A stretch of 64,000 nucleotides of DNA from Gracilariopsis chorda (Eukaryota; Rhodophyta; Florideophyceae; Gracilariales; Gracilariaceae), in assembly GCA_003194525.1 (NCBI GenBank), contig NBIV01000009.1, forward strand, positions 124,001 to 188,000. Direction: 5' to 3'. Position 1 is the first letter of the stretch. Each line of letters opens with the position of its first letter. Shown here one piece after another: positions 30,745-42,528 of the stretch. The notes below the pieces were generated by a model. It ran no database searches, was not told the origin of the DNA, and saw only the letters and a program-made list of their open reading frames with translations. The translations under genes and the position numbers were made by a program.

Positions 30745-31533
30745 TTAACCATGCGAGCCCTGGTTTCGTTGCGCTCTTCTTTGGGCGCGTTGTTCTCTTA
30801 TTTTCGCTCGCTCCTGGCGCCGTTTTTCCTTTTCTTGGCGCCGTTTTTCCTTTTCCGCGCGACGTGCATGCTTGTCCGACTCGTTTGGTTTTCGCGAATC
30901 ATCTGGGACGAGGTTACGTTCCGATGATTTCATGGAGCCCTCTGCTCGATGTTCACGCTCATGTAGGTCGCTGGGTCGGTGCTGGGCGTCGCGACGCTCA
31001 TCTTGTGTGGATGCTTCTAGTCGCCTTCTCTTCCTCAAAGCCTCCAATCGTTCCATTACTGCCGCTTGACGCCTTCTTTCCGCTGCGTTCTCCACAGGAG
31101 ACGGCGCAATCGTATGTTCGACATCCAAGTCTTGCTGATGAGACTCAAGGAAACCGTCAGGTGTAGTATCCATGCCACCGTCTTCCGGCATTCGATAATT
31201 TTCCACGTGATCAACCCGCAGATTCCGTCCCTCGATTTCCACACCCGTGAAGTTATCAACAGCCAAGACACAGCTTCGTGGGTCTGCATATCGTACGAAA
31301 GCATATCCTTTCGATTCACTCGTAACTGCGTCACGTACCAGATTGATGTGTCGAACCGTACCATATTGCTCAAGAATAGCCAAGAGCTTATTCTCGGTTA
31401 TTGAAGGAGACAATCCACCGATATAGATAGCATCTGACGACAGGTATTTGTGATGCCACGACGCAGTTGTCCCAGCGATTCCTTGCTCTAACTCGGTCTG
31501 GTTCAGGTTATTGATGGCTGTTACCTTGTTCAT
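30745..31533 (-). CDS. RBMX2: RBMX2/Ist3 RRM protein (RES complex)
   Basis: 262 residues. The first 33 include the INNLNQTELEQGI and SWHHKY elements that mark RBMX2/Ist3 (Snu17). One RRM follows (34-112) with RNP2 IYIGGL and RNP1 KGYAFVRY, then the AVDNF.G..I.GR..RVDHV.NYR ending. That ending carries the U2AF-homology-like helix that binds Pml1 and Bud13 in the RES retention and splicing complex. The C-terminal half is a low-complexity Arg/Glu/Lys tail, common in animal RBMX2. RES joins the activated spliceosome next to SF3B1, which is encoded 14 kb away. Full length, intronless. Confidence 0.93.
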   Translation of the reverse strand: MNKVTAINNLNQTELEQGIAGTTASWHHKYLSSDAIYIGGLSPSITENKLLAILEQYGTVRHINLVRDAVTSESKGYAFVRYADPRSCVLAVDNFTGVEIEGRNLRVDHVENYRMPEDGGMDTTPDGFLESHQQDLDVEHTIAPSPVENAAERRRQAAVMERLEALRKRRRLEASTQDERRDAQHRPSDLHEREHRAEGSMKSSERNLVPDDSRKPNESDKHARRAEKEKRRQEKEKRRQERAKIREQRAQRRAQRNQGSHG

Positions 31534-34240
31534 TATTGGCGGTTTATGAACAACTGTTACATAGAGCTTTTGCTCATCTTGCTCTCATCAAGTGAGTCAA
31601 CGTTTTCCGATTGCGGAACGTGCGAAATGCACAGCCTCAGCACGTCTACTACCAAAAAAGTATTTCGTGACACTGTTTCTGTTCCTTCTTGGCACCACGA
31701 AAACAATGACTGCTGAGGTTCGGCAACATCGACGCAAGCATACAAACCTGCAGTACAATCCTGAACCTTCGAAACCCTTTACCCTTGTACCCAAGCACAC
31801 CTTTTACAGTTTGGTCGTTATCTATTCGCATAGAAAAAATTATGGTCTCTGTGTTTTGGTGTTGCGCACTGTAGCCTATTGCTTTTCATGCATTCCCTGT
31901 TCATCTGACCTCCATGTTCGGGGCCCCGACCCCGCCATTAGGCGGCGGCGACAGACAAGGACATGGATGCACCTGGACACGTCTTTTCATATGGGCTTCC
32001 ATTGCGTTCCTACCCGCCTGCAGGCAGAGCGCTGGTTAGTACGTGGTGCTTGAACGGTTTTTCCGTGCAACTGCAAACAAGTTTCTTCGATGGAGTGACG
32101 CTATGTTAATATCCATAGAACGATAACCTCAAACATCCAGTTTATCCCACGGCTTCTGCGTTGCTACTCGAATGTGTGACCCTGAAAAAGAACGTTGTGT
32201 AGATCACCAATGTAAAATGGGTTCTTTGAAAGCTCCAAAAAGAAGCTGCACCGCTTTTCGTTTTCTGTTTGGTTTGATCCCAATTAACTTTAAAAGGGTT
32301 AAGACGCCCGGCTCGGGGCACTAGCAAAGGGCAGCGATCGATATCAGGATCTGCAGTTAGTTCGACTAGTACATTATTCAGTAGCGAATCGGAACCAGAT
32401 CCTAGGTCGTACTGTCCGTGTCGTTTTGCAGGGTCCCATTCTGTTTCGTTTCCGATTGCAGCGTCTTCGATTAAGCCATATACGAAGCCTTGCGCCGCCT
32501 TATTGCAATTGGTGCTCACACGAACAACGTGAACAAATGGTGCTGGGCTGCAAATAAGGAACGATCGGCTCTCTGAAACAGTGGAGTTATAGTTTACTGG
32601 TCCTAGTGGTTCTGACCGTTGATGGCTTTCCTTTTATCCTAAGATTGTCTGTTTTCACTGGATATAAGGTGTTCACTACTGATGGATCTCGCCATAGAGC
32701 GTAGAGACGCTATAGAAATAGGAGATCATTGATCGTTAGTGATCGGAATCTTTGCCCAAGACAAATACAAGTCGGAAGAGGTGTCGGGTGTTTTAATCTC
32801 ATTGTCTTCCAAAAGCGTGCAAAAGGCTGATGATGTTCTACGAAATCATTGAGTTCACTCGTGGCTTCCCGACATACAGCCGAAATACCTCGACATAATT
32901 TGCGTAGCACACACACCTTCTTCCCTTCGGATATGCCGAGCAACGTGCAAAGACATTTCAGTCACCAGAAAGCTTTCCTTCTCTCCGTGGTTATCTCCCC
33001 ATCTTGAGGGCCGACGGCAAACCTCACAACCCGAATTTTCAAGAAGAAATAGATTGGTTAAGAGCGTTGTATGTATGTATGTTTACGGGCGCACGCCACT
33101 ATTTCCGAAAGCGTGGTAGGAAATCCTGTTGAAGAATTCCTCTCCGCAAGATTTCCATCAACCTTTCCGGCCATTTCTTCACTATTGCCGATACTCCAAG
33201 TCCTTGTCTTTCTCGTGCGGACGGGAAAGTGTCTCGTCTGGACTTGGAGCGAGCGTTGTATGATTTGTATAGGTTTAGAGTTCACGTTGAAGGCACCATT
33301 TTCTTAGATTCGTGAAAATGAGCTGAGGGCCTGAGCGTGAGCTGATTTCCACTTCTCTCAGAAACAGTAGGGAACATTTCAGAGTTATATTGTAAAAGAA
33401 AGAAAGTATAGTCTCTATAGTTTATCGCTCCAGGAGGGAGAATCAGACAGCACTTAAGTGCTGATAAGAAGAAACGAAGCTTCAACTTGCTTGCCAAGAG
33501 TTCTATTCCTACCGGAAAACAGTAATATCTCCACTGAAGACAAGCATGGCTTCGATAATCAAAGCAAAGGTGCTTCGACGCTTCCTGTGTCAAAGACAGA
33601 TTTGTGCTTCCTGAACAATATAAACGCTTGCATGTGTAGCTTGCTTTGTCAAGCACTTGAGCTTCTCTGTCGATCACCAGATCTCGTAGGATCTCTTTTG
33701 CTAACAACCCAGAGATTTCTCTACTTGCACCTGCTCGGTTGACAATTGGTTCCCCATCAGCGTGACGGGACTACATCGGAGCCGCCACATCCTGCTTATT
33801 CCGTATAGTAGAAGCGCACGGCGAATGACGGCCGGTGGTCAGGTTGAGGTCTGCCGACATTGATCGAACGCCACGGGGTAGCGGTAAGGGTTAGCAGACC
33901 ACTAACAGACCGCTAACAAAGCTGTTGGTGTATCTAGAGGGAGAGGGGTTCTTCTCAATGTAACCCCTACCGGAGTCTTGGAATTAGAGACGCGAGCTCA
34001 CATAAACACACACCCACAGACCGCTAACCCAGACCTTCGTAGTAACGCACGCTTTTGACTTCTGGATCGAATGTTTTTACCACGTCAATCAGGATAAATA
34101 ATAAAAGAAATACACAGTACAGTCTGCACATGTTTTAAAGCAGCGCGTTTTGGTACTGCTAATCCTTTTGTACAAAGGGGGAAGGTCTTTCCCTCGTCGC
34201 GGTTCATCCCGTCCCACCTGCAGTTTGAAGTGGAAAAGCG
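31534..34240. other. Intergenic, no supported gene
   Basis: 2.7 kb upstream of both RBMX2 (-) and UBA4 (+). A minus-strand frame at 32142-32519 and others near 33300-33700 carry no known motif and look like decayed repeat DNA. A short TGTA repeat lies near 33068. Short GCTAAC-type repeats occur around 33890-33920 and 34020. Promoters for the two genes should lie at the ends. Confidence 0.4.
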
Positions 34241-35437
34241 ATGAATGGCGATTCGAATCCATCGATTAATGCTTCAGACGTAGAACGTTACAGTCGACAG
34301 CTTCTGATTCCGCAGTTCGGACCTTCCGGTCAGCAGAAGTTAGAGAAATCTCGAGTTCTGGTTGTCGGTCTGGGTGGGCTAGGTTGTCCTGCAGCTCTGT
34401 ATCTTGCTGGTGCGGGAGTAGGAACAATCGGTCTGGTTGATCGGCCAAACGATGTAGTCGAAAAAAGCAATCTGCACCGCCAGCTGGCACATTCTGAAGC
34501 TCGGATAGGCACGAACAAGGTTGCCTCTGCAGCAATCGCAATTCAGATGCTGAACTCGAATGTTGCAATTGAGAAGCACGAAAGTTTCGAACCAAAGAAC
34601 GCCGTTCAGTTGGCTTCATCATACAATCTTGTGCTGGACTGCACGGATAACGTAGCCTCTCGGTATTTAGTAAGCGATGCGTGTGCTGTCACTAAGACGC
34701 CGCTATTATCCGGATCCGCAATTGGTACCGATGGCCAGCTAACATTTTACTGCAAGACCGCAGATTCCCCTTGTTACAGATGCATATTCCCGAAACCTCC
34801 GCCGTCAAGCTGTGTAGGCAGTTGTGATTCTGCTGGTGTTCTAGGCCCTGTTCCAGGAGTGATTGGAACTCTACAAGCGCTGGAGGCCATCAAGTTTCTG
34901 AGCTGCATGAATCTTACCGAAGACCTGGATAGAAGGATGCTGCTTTTTGACGGTTCTACCTGCACGTTTCGCACAGTAAAAATACGCTCGCGCGTAAATG
35001 GCTGTGACATGTGTGGCGAATCTTCACAGTTAGAAATTCCGGCGTTCGACTACGAGGGGTTTGCAAGAGGAGGGAAATCCATAGATAAGAAGGCTTTAGA
35101 CGTACCCAGTCATTGCCGAATCACCCCTGAGGAGTTTGCTGAGATAAGAAGAAGCGGGTCTTCATATAAGCTGATAGATGTTCGGCCGAGTCAAGAGTTC
35201 GATATGTGTCATCTCGATGAGGCAGAGAGCTGGCCTCTTAAATCTATGGAACAGTCGGCAGGGATGGACAGAATAGCTGAGGGAACCGGTCGTTTAATCA
35301 TTGTCTGCAGAAGGGGAAACGCAAGTCAAACAGCGCTGAGGCACTTCTTAGATGCTGGACGAACGAATGTCTGCGATGTTATTGGGGGACTCCAAGCATG
35401 GCATCAGGTTATCGACAACAACTTTCCATTGTACTGA
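34241..35437 (+). CDS. MOCS3: UBA4/MOCS3: URM1 and molybdopterin-synthase activating sulfurtransferase
   Basis: 398 residues. The N-terminal ThiF/E1-like domain (about 12-260) has RYSRQ, the ATP loop GLGGLGCPAA (44-53) and zinc pairs C178/C181 and C255/C258. C195 sits in the crossover loop where human C239 lies. The C-terminal rhodanese domain (about 293-396) has the active-site loop CRRGNAS with C356. It adenylates and then thiocarboxylates the C-terminus of URM1 (tRNA thiolation, urmylation) and of the small molybdopterin synthase subunit. It is shorter than human (460) because linkers are short. All key residues are kept. Intronless; ATG at 34241. Convergent with SNF2, 820 bp apart. Confidence 0.95.
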   Translation: MNGDSNPSINASDVERYSRQLLIPQFGPSGQQKLEKSRVLVVGLGGLGCPAALYLAGAGVGTIGLVDRPNDVVEKSNLHRQLAHSEARIGTNKVASAAIAIQMLNSNVAIEKHESFEPKNAVQLASSYNLVLDCTDNVASRYLVSDACAVTKTPLLSGSAIGTDGQLTFYCKTADSPCYRCIFPKPPPSSCVGSCDSAGVLGPVPGVIGTLQALEAIKFLSCMNLTEDLDRRMLLFDGSTCTFRTVKIRSRVNGCDMCGESSQLEIPAFDYEGFARGGKSIDKKALDVPSHCRITPEEFAEIRRSGSSYKLIDVRPSQEFDMCHLDEAESWPLKSMEQSAGMDRIAEGTGRLIIVCRRGNASQTALRHFLDAGRTNVCDVIGGLQAWHQVIDNNFPLY

Positions 35438-36257
35438 TCTCGAATACTGAATCACAATTTAGCTGCAGAAGCTGACATCCGTTTTGCTCGTCCAACGCAT
35501 TCGTGAGAAACGGTTGAATGTCGATCTCCCTCGGAAACCCATCTGGGCGTCCATTTCGCTTCCCTTATTCGGCGCGAGGGATGACAGGCACACCTCGTGA
35601 AGGCGGATCAGCTTGTGCCCGTGAGAAACACCATTGATTGCGCCTGCGTGCAGTGTTCCAAGACTATGATACAAATGGGCTCTTCTGATTCTGCATGGTG
35701 TGCAATGCGTTTGACTACCCGTGTATGCAGTCGGTAAGATGTTCAGAGGATCCACTGTGTGCACCTGTCAAGGAGTATTACATCACTCTGTATTTGTACG
35801 TAAAAGTGTGACGAGCCTCGTATTCATCTACCGAACTCAAAAGAGCAGGAGAAAAGCGTCACTTCCGGTGGCGCGCCCTCAACTTTTCTCTAAGTGCTGC
35901 CACTGGGTGGGAAGGGCCAAGCCCTAGAACAGGGATGTAAGGTTAGTCTTCGCATTATGTAACTACCTTCATTTGCCGCGATCGGATAAGCGAGATGGAC
36001 TAGCTGTACAGTCTGGAGAACGAACCATCGAAACTGCTACGGTCGTACAGGACGGGCAAGTTCTGGTGTTGGCCTTTGATGTCGTCGAGCACAATGGTGC
36101 CATGGCGTGCAAGGGAAAGGAAGCTTAGCAAAACTGTATTCTATCCTTTGACAAATCACTTCGCTATTCGCAATCTTTCTTCGTTCTTTCACACAGCTTC
36201 GATATAGAAACAAAGTCAATAACGTTTATTTGCAAACCCCCGGAACAGTACGATATC
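35438..36257. other. Intergenic between convergent genes
   Basis: 820 bp holding the 3' ends of UBA4 and the SNF2 gene. Nothing else recognised. Confidence 0.5.
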
Positions 36258-39200
36258 TCAACGCCGAGGGTTCTTTCTTGGCCGTCCTCGTTTTCGCCGA
36301 GGTTTAGATGGCTCTTGAACGCTAGCCTCAACAAATGATTCCCCGTTGGTGTTGAACCCCTTCCTTCCGGATGAACTACTTTCATTGACTTTACCATTCT
36401 CCATGGTTCTATCCTCCGAGGAATCTTTCTTAGACCCAGTTCCTGAGACAACCTTCTCAGAAGTCCTTCTTCTGGCAAAACTGCGTGGAACATAACCGTT
36501 ATCACCATTGGAAACGTCTCCAGACTTTCGAGAATTGTTAAATAGTCGTCTTCGTTTTCGCTTTATGGCTTCAGATATGTCGCCTTCCTCTTCCATCGCT
36601 ATAGCCCACTCTCTCTCTGTCAGATTATCGTTATATGTTATTTCCTTTCTCTTGCGTCGACCGCGCCCATGCTCGTGACTGAAATCTGATTGATTCTCTT
36701 TGTGCTTCTCCTCCACCTCCGGGAGAAGAACCCATGACGGAAGCTCACTTTCATCGGTCAACAATCTCGTTTTGGTTCCCATCGTAGACTCCAGTTCGGC
36801 GTCGATTTCCTCGAACAGCTCTAGTTCTTCGTCTGAACGAGCGAGCTTGCGGTTTATCTCACTGAGCGAGGCAATATCATCCTTCCTAGAAATATCATCG
36901 TCAGCCTGCTGTCGCAGTAAATCTTTCAACATCTCTTGTCGATCATTATCATTGCTTTTGTTGTTGAACTGCCCGGCTTGAATAACCTGGGCATCAATCT
37001 GCAATTTGCGGTTTGCTCGCTTCAGTATCTTCTCCTCAATACTGCCCGAACAAATGAGACGATACACTCGAACCTCCTTTGTTTGCCCTATTCTGTGAGC
37101 TCGATCCTGTGCTTGTAAATCCATCATAGGGTTCCAGTCCGAATCGAAAATAATCACTGTATCTGCCGTCTGCAAGTTGAGGCCCAAGCCTCCAGCACGG
37201 GTTGAAAGAAGGAAACAAAAGTATTCCGAAGATTCTGCATTAAACATCTCTAGCATTTCATGCCTATCATCGGCCTTTGTTGTACCATCAAGTCGCAAAT
37301 ACTTCATCCCAATCGATGCCAAAAAGTATTCTAGATAATCAAGTGCACTGGTCATTTGGGAGAAAACGAGTACACGATGTCCGCTCCTTTTCAACTTCCG
37401 CAGGCAATGATCTAGAAGCTCGAACTTCCCCGAGACCCGTATCAAAAACTCAGGAGGAAGAGACATGAGCTCTTCTTCTAGATAGAACAAATAGGGATGG
37501 TTGCATACCTTTTTCAACTGCATGACCATGTTATTAAATGAGCGAATACCAACATTGCCTGACCCTCCTGAAACTCCAACACGCCTTTGGAGCTGTCGAT
37601 AGAGAACCTTTTGCCAAACAGACATGTCGCATTTAAGCACTAACTCCACCTTGTCGGGAAGTTGTGCTTCAACATCCGTCTTGAGTCTTCGAAGCATGAA
37701 AGGTCGAAGCACTTGGTGCAATCGACTAATAATCAAAAGGTTTTCTTCTTCATTAAGCTCGGCTGATTCACCAAAAGTAGTGTCTTGAAAGGGAGCATTG
37801 AACCATGTCTCAAATGTCTCAGCACTAGAAAAAATTGACGGAAGAAGAAAATTCAAAAGTGCCCAAAGTTCGGTCATGTTGTTTTGGAGAGGCGTTCCAG
37901 TCAAAAGCAAACGATTCCGCGATGTGTACTTGGCGCCCAGAGTTAGCGCAAGCTTGCAGTCGGCGTTCTTCATCCTGTGGCCTTCATCCATGATAATGTA
38001 CTTCCAGCGAATGCGCCCGAGAATGTTCTTATCTTTCACGATGAATTCGTACGTGGTCAACAACACATTGTAGTTCCCACCTTGCATCTCGTAGAGCTGA
38101 ATACTCTTTCTCGTCGTCGGATCACCTTTGTATACCACTTTGATAATTGAGGGTGCCCATTTATCCATCTCCCGGACCCAGTTACTAACCACACTTAACG
38201 GAACAATGATTAGGAACGGGCCGTACATCTTCTTCACCTCATACAAATACGTAATTAAGGCAAGTGTTTGGATGGTCTTCCCCAGACCCATCTCATCCGC
38301 TAATATGCCATTGAGGTTATTGTTATACAGAGAAACCAACCACTCCAAGCCTTCTAGTTGGTATTGTTTCAGCTTTCCGCCAAGAAGACAAGCCGGCTGA
38401 CGCACTTTCTCGGAAATTGTGTGCGATATCGTATAGTAGTCATTTCGTCTCTTCTTCAGTTGATTAAGCTCGCTTTCAGCTTCGTCTGCAGAGGCGGGGG
38501 CGTTCACGTTCGCATTTGGGTCCATACCGTTCTCCTCAGCGGTTTCTTCATGTGCAGCACCATGTCTCTCATCATCCTCTCTAGCAGTTTGCTTTTGGCG
38601 CTCGACCTGGGCCCCGATTTGCATGAGGTATTCATCGGTTTGCTTGAGAAGTTGAATTAGTCTTCTGTTCTTTGTACTCTTAAGCAGTTCAAGATACTCA
38701 TCCTGATTATTACTTCGTAAAGCACGAAGGCGGTCCATCTGCTCCTTCTTCTTTCTTCGCTCCTCTTCACGCGAGCGGTCACGGAAGTATCGTTCAAGAT
38801 CCTTTAAGAGGCGCTTCTTCAACGCCTGTCGAGAATTATACCAACCACGTAGTTGATGCCCGTGATTGAGCAAGTGCTGCATGAAGTTCTGACGCCGGGC
38901 CCTTCGCTGCATAGCTTGCTGTATTCTGTAGCTTTCTTCGACGCGGGGAGCACCAAGGTAACTACCGTGGCGGATAGTGTTGCTGTATGCGTAGCCCGCA
39001 CTACGTCTTCTCCATTTTGAAATTGCAGCAGGTCTAAGGTCAGCGACACCACGGCGATCCAACACTGATTTCATTGAGTACATCACCTTGTCACGAACAG
39101 ACCTCTGAATCTTACATAGTTTGAGTTGTTTTTCTTCCAACTGCAGTGCTTGGCGGACGTCTTCTGGAACGTAGTGTTTGACCTCTTCGATTTCTTGAAG

Positions 39201-40644
39201 TCGGAATTTTATGCGCTTCTGCACTCGTTGCTCACGCTCTCGTAACAGGTGACTATATGTAGGACGATACTGACCATTTGAAACAACGGTGAGTGGAACT
39301 GCAGCGTTGTTTCGTGCGACAGAATCTTCGATCGATGGGAGACCACGCTCTCGCCGACGGGAGCTCTTGCGTTCGTAGAAAGGTTTTGGTCGCTGTACTG
39401 ACTCTGACTCGCCTTTTTTTCAATATGGGAGGCGGGTTCATTGCTTTCGCTGCTTCAATAATCTCAGTGCGTTGCTGAGTGACATGAGCATCGAACTGAG
39501 GCGGATGATCAGCTTCCGTTGGCGCATTGCTGTTCGGCATCTCACAAAATCGAGCATACAAACGTTCGTGGTGAGCCTGAGCCAGGGCGAGGCGATCGGC
39601 CAGTTCTGATTCGGAAACTTCTTCAGTTTCGTTTCGCAATACATCAGCCTTCGTGAAGGAATGATGTGGGGCAAAGCGCTGAAGAGTTCTTACGTCAAAA
39701 TGAGATATGCCATTGGGATGAATGCCTGGTTTATCCAGCCTGAAGCCGTCGTCGTCGCTTATACCGCGCTTGATGACATAGCCGGAAGAGGGTATAGCCT
39801 GCTTTGATGGTCGACCTCTTGCCACAAAATTTACCTCAGCAGGGATTTCTGCGTCACGAATGAGACGCCTGAACGCTTCTACCTGAGCCTTGATTTGGAA
39901 AACATGCATTGCCGACATGTCACCACATGTTTGCGATTCAAATGAAGGTGAGTCTTGCAGTTTTCGCATTCGAGGCGAAGCCGATGCACGAGGAGAAGAT
40001 GTACGCGACGCAGACTTTGGGTCCTTGCGCTTGGGATTGGGACGGCGGGAGAGACTCTCCGCGTACAAAACACGAGCGGCTTGAAAGACAGACGCATACG
40101 GCTGGTCCTGGGATTTTTCTTGCAAGGACAACTGAGGAAGCGCTTCCGGTTGTGGCAGCTGGGATTGTGAGTTATTGTTGTCATGGTTGAAATGAGGTTG
40201 TTCGAAGAGTTCTAGTGCGGCTCGGGCGGCTGCAATTGAGACCTGATTTTGTTCCTGGAAGGAAAACTGGGCGGAGCCCGGAATTGTTCTGCCGACAGGG
40301 GCGAGCGCTTGCGGAAAACGGTCATATGAGTTGAGTGGACGGTGCGCAGTGGCTTTGTCGGCGGCACGCTGAATTCTGTGGGAATCTGTCTGGAATGCAT
40401 GTTGGTGGTCGTGGTGAGGAGCGGACTTGGAGGGCCCATTAGCGAGCTGACGGTTGGGTTGGTGTGCTTGCTTCTGAAAGTTAGAGGCCCGTACGATGAG
40501 AGTAACAAGAGTTTCAACACGGGCGTCGGTGAGTGAGACTCCGGAATCTAGCAGGTCGCGGAGCGCAGTTCGAGCGACGGAGAGCGAGTCGGAAAGAGGT
40601 GGGTGAGCATGAGGCTCACGAGCTAGCAAGGGCGAGTTGCTCAT
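36258..40644 (-). CDS. Snf2/Brahma-type chromatin remodelling ATPase, split by a 1-base frameshift
   Basis: Two adjoining frames make one protein. From ATG 40644 to 39421 the frame gives 408 residues, disordered and Pro/Gln/Ser-rich, with a QLQ domain at about 39850-39910 (VFQIKAQVEAFRRLI). At a run of seven T (39414-39420) reading must drop one base. It then continues through an RRRERG-rich linker, the HSA helix, the DEAD-like half (ADEMGLGKTIQT, DEGH), the helicase C half (QAQDRAHRIGQ), a SnAC-like segment with SELPSWVLLP, and a C-terminal AT-hook (KRGRPRKNP). Joined length is about 1461 residues. No bromodomain is present, as in plant MINU (CHR12/CHR23) proteins. Both sides look fully coding, so a homopolymer sequencing error is likeliest. 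True mutation or recoding is possible. It would be the motor of a SWI/SNF complex. Confidence 0.9.
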
Positions 40645-41180
40645 GGCAGCGACGCGGACAAAGCTTTTGTATGGCTGCGACCGCTTGTGAACCGAATGCT
40701 GCTGGTCCGCTGTCGTGTGCACGACGCCTACCTTGTGCGTGAAGCAGACTCCAAGCCGAAGCTGTGGCCTTGCGGCGCCTCGTACACGCGTGTGACGTGT
40801 AAGGCTTCACCCCGTCTTGGTATCCTTAAGGATACCGTCGTTCCTACGTGGGATAGCAAGCGCAGGGTTACCCATTTCCAGACATTTTCAGCAGGGCTTG
40901 TCCGCTGCATAGCTGGAGCATCAGTCAACCTTTGTGTGGGCAGTAACAGAACGTTCTTCACCAGTGCTCTGCGCATTTTCTACTGCCTGCCACAAAGGCG
41001 TCCGTTGTGTTCCGCTTCTAAACGCCACTAGCTGTGACAGCTCCTACCGCCCCGCCGAACGGCAGTACCGTCCGTTTCCAAGTTGCTATCGCCCATCTTT
41101 ACTCCTTTCTTGGCAACTGCTACACGACAAGCATCCGTATTCCACTCAATTTCGCTGCTTCTGCCTCGTTACTTTTCAAG
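40645..41180. promoter_or_regulatory. Divergent promoter region, SNF2 / SND3
   Basis: 536 bp between the ATGs of two divergent genes. It should contain both promoters. Open frames through it extend the two genes backwards but look like chance extensions. No clear motif. Confidence 0.4.
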
Positions 41181-41966
41181 ATGAGTTCGAAGAATATGTT
41201 AGTTATGGTTGGCACCATGTACATGCTGCGCAAAGTTGACCAAGAAGAACCAGTTGTACTTCTTTACGCTCGCCTGGCCTTTGTGGCATACCTTATCGTC
41301 GTAACATCCCTCTACAGCCTCTTGCACTGGCGTATTACATCCCGATGCGATTTATCACCAGTGACAGTGCCGCTCAATGCAAAAGCGCCTTCGTTTCAGG
41401 AAGCCATGGATCAAATGAAGAAGGCTGCAGAAGAGCAGCAGCCGCAGTCATCTGAGGCGAAAACAGAATCAGAGAGCACGGACAAGAAGGATGAACCAAA
41501 GAAAGAGGAACCAAAAACCGAAACCATTACTACGATGGAGTACGACTTACGCACACTGTCGAGTGCACGAAGAAGCTGGGTAATGAACTGTCTTATTCTC
41601 GCTGCTGTCAATTATAAGACAGAATCCGTCAGCGCTATTGTCATTTCACCCTTGATGACATTATTACGCTTTGTTACGGAAGACCCGTTGTTCCTCATTC
41701 ACGTGGCCGGTTCACCAGCAGTTGACAAGTTGAAGCGGCCGTTTACGCCGTCTGAAAGCCCATTCGCGACTTTGTTGAAGGAAATGGCTCCGAAAGAGCC
41801 AACAGAAGACCAGAAGAAGAAGAAGGACAAACAACCTGTGGAAGACCTTCATGATGACGGGGAGAGTGAAGAAGAAGACAATGGGCCAACCAGACTCACA
41901 GAGCTTAAGGACGACCATATCAAGAGCGATTTTGACGAAGACGACGAACCGAAGAAGACCAAATAG
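41181..41966 (+). CDS. SND3/PHO88-family ER targeting protein
   Basis: 261 residues from ATG 41181. The frame is open upstream to 41034, but the shorter start matches the family. Two or three hydrophobic segments (near 1-15, 30-50 and 136-160) flank a charged Lys/Glu loop. The second half has MEYDLRTL, then ISPLMTLLRFVTEDPLFLIHVAGSPA and DKLKRPF. The yeast relative PHO88/SND3 has the same EYDL..L, the L..NLVQIHVFG element and LKRPF. SND3 is the ER membrane part of the SRP-independent (SND) targeting route. The protein is longer than fungal members (about 190) because of a long acidic, Lys-rich tail (about 195-261). Confidence 0.85.
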   Translation: MSSKNMLVMVGTMYMLRKVDQEEPVVLLYARLAFVAYLIVVTSLYSLLHWRITSRCDLSPVTVPLNAKAPSFQEAMDQMKKAAEEQQPQSSEAKTESESTDKKDEPKKEEPKTETITTMEYDLRTLSSARRSWVMNCLILAAVNYKTESVSAIVISPLMTLLRFVTEDPLFLIHVAGSPAVDKLKRPFTPSESPFATLLKEMAPKEPTEDQKKKKDKQPVEDLHDDGESEEEDNGPTRLTELKDDHIKSDFDEDDEPKKTK

Positions 41967-42528
41967 GTCGCGAGATGTGCATTCATGGCAAGGGCATCGG
42001 GCGAGTCTTTGTCACTTTGCATTTTCCTACAACGACCAAGCGTAGGTCTCAAGTTCTCGAACTATGCCGCACATCCGATTCCTAAGTACTTCATTTTGTT
42101 GGGACGACTCAAGTTGAATAGGGCCTGCAAAGATTTGGCAAGAGGTCTTTTCTTTCCAAAGACGTAGTATGCAATGCGAGATGATTCAGAAATCGTAGGG
42201 TTTCATGGGAATATGGAGGTTTTGAACTTTTGGACGCTAACAGAAGGCGGATAGGCTCAACGCATCAGGTGACTTCGCGAGTGTTTAACTTGAACGCAGA
42301 GACCATGTCGAAAGCAGTCTCTGCTCCCGTGTAAATACACTCTCACTAAAGGTACCTTTGTGTTTAGACTTCTAAGCGCTCCACTCATAAAGTTGTCGAG
42401 AATCTAAGTTAGTTCGCGATATTAATAACTTACCCTGTGGCGGTTCTGTCTTGGAGCTATCTATATGCTAAGTATTGCCAGGGGTAAATGCTGCTAGTCT
42501 ACCAAACAGTAAGTCGCTCAACCTCGTG
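41967..42528. other. Intergenic between convergent genes
   Basis: 562 bp containing the 3' ends of SND3 and the disordered unknown protein. Nothing else seen. Confidence 0.5.

Noticed and set aside
32142-32519. 125-codon minus-strand frame
   Set aside because: No recognisable domain; surrounding DNA looks like decayed repeats.
33840-34060. Repeated GCTAAC/ACAGACCGCTAAC-like words, considered as a telomere-like or CRISPR-like array
   Set aside because: Only a few irregular copies with no constant spacing; not an array.
39253-40722. Independent 489-codon gene upstream of SNF2
   Set aside because: Its QLQ domain and the coding-like continuation in the neighbouring frame show it is the N-terminal part of the SNF2 gene, not a separate one; its last 60 codons are out-of-frame reading.
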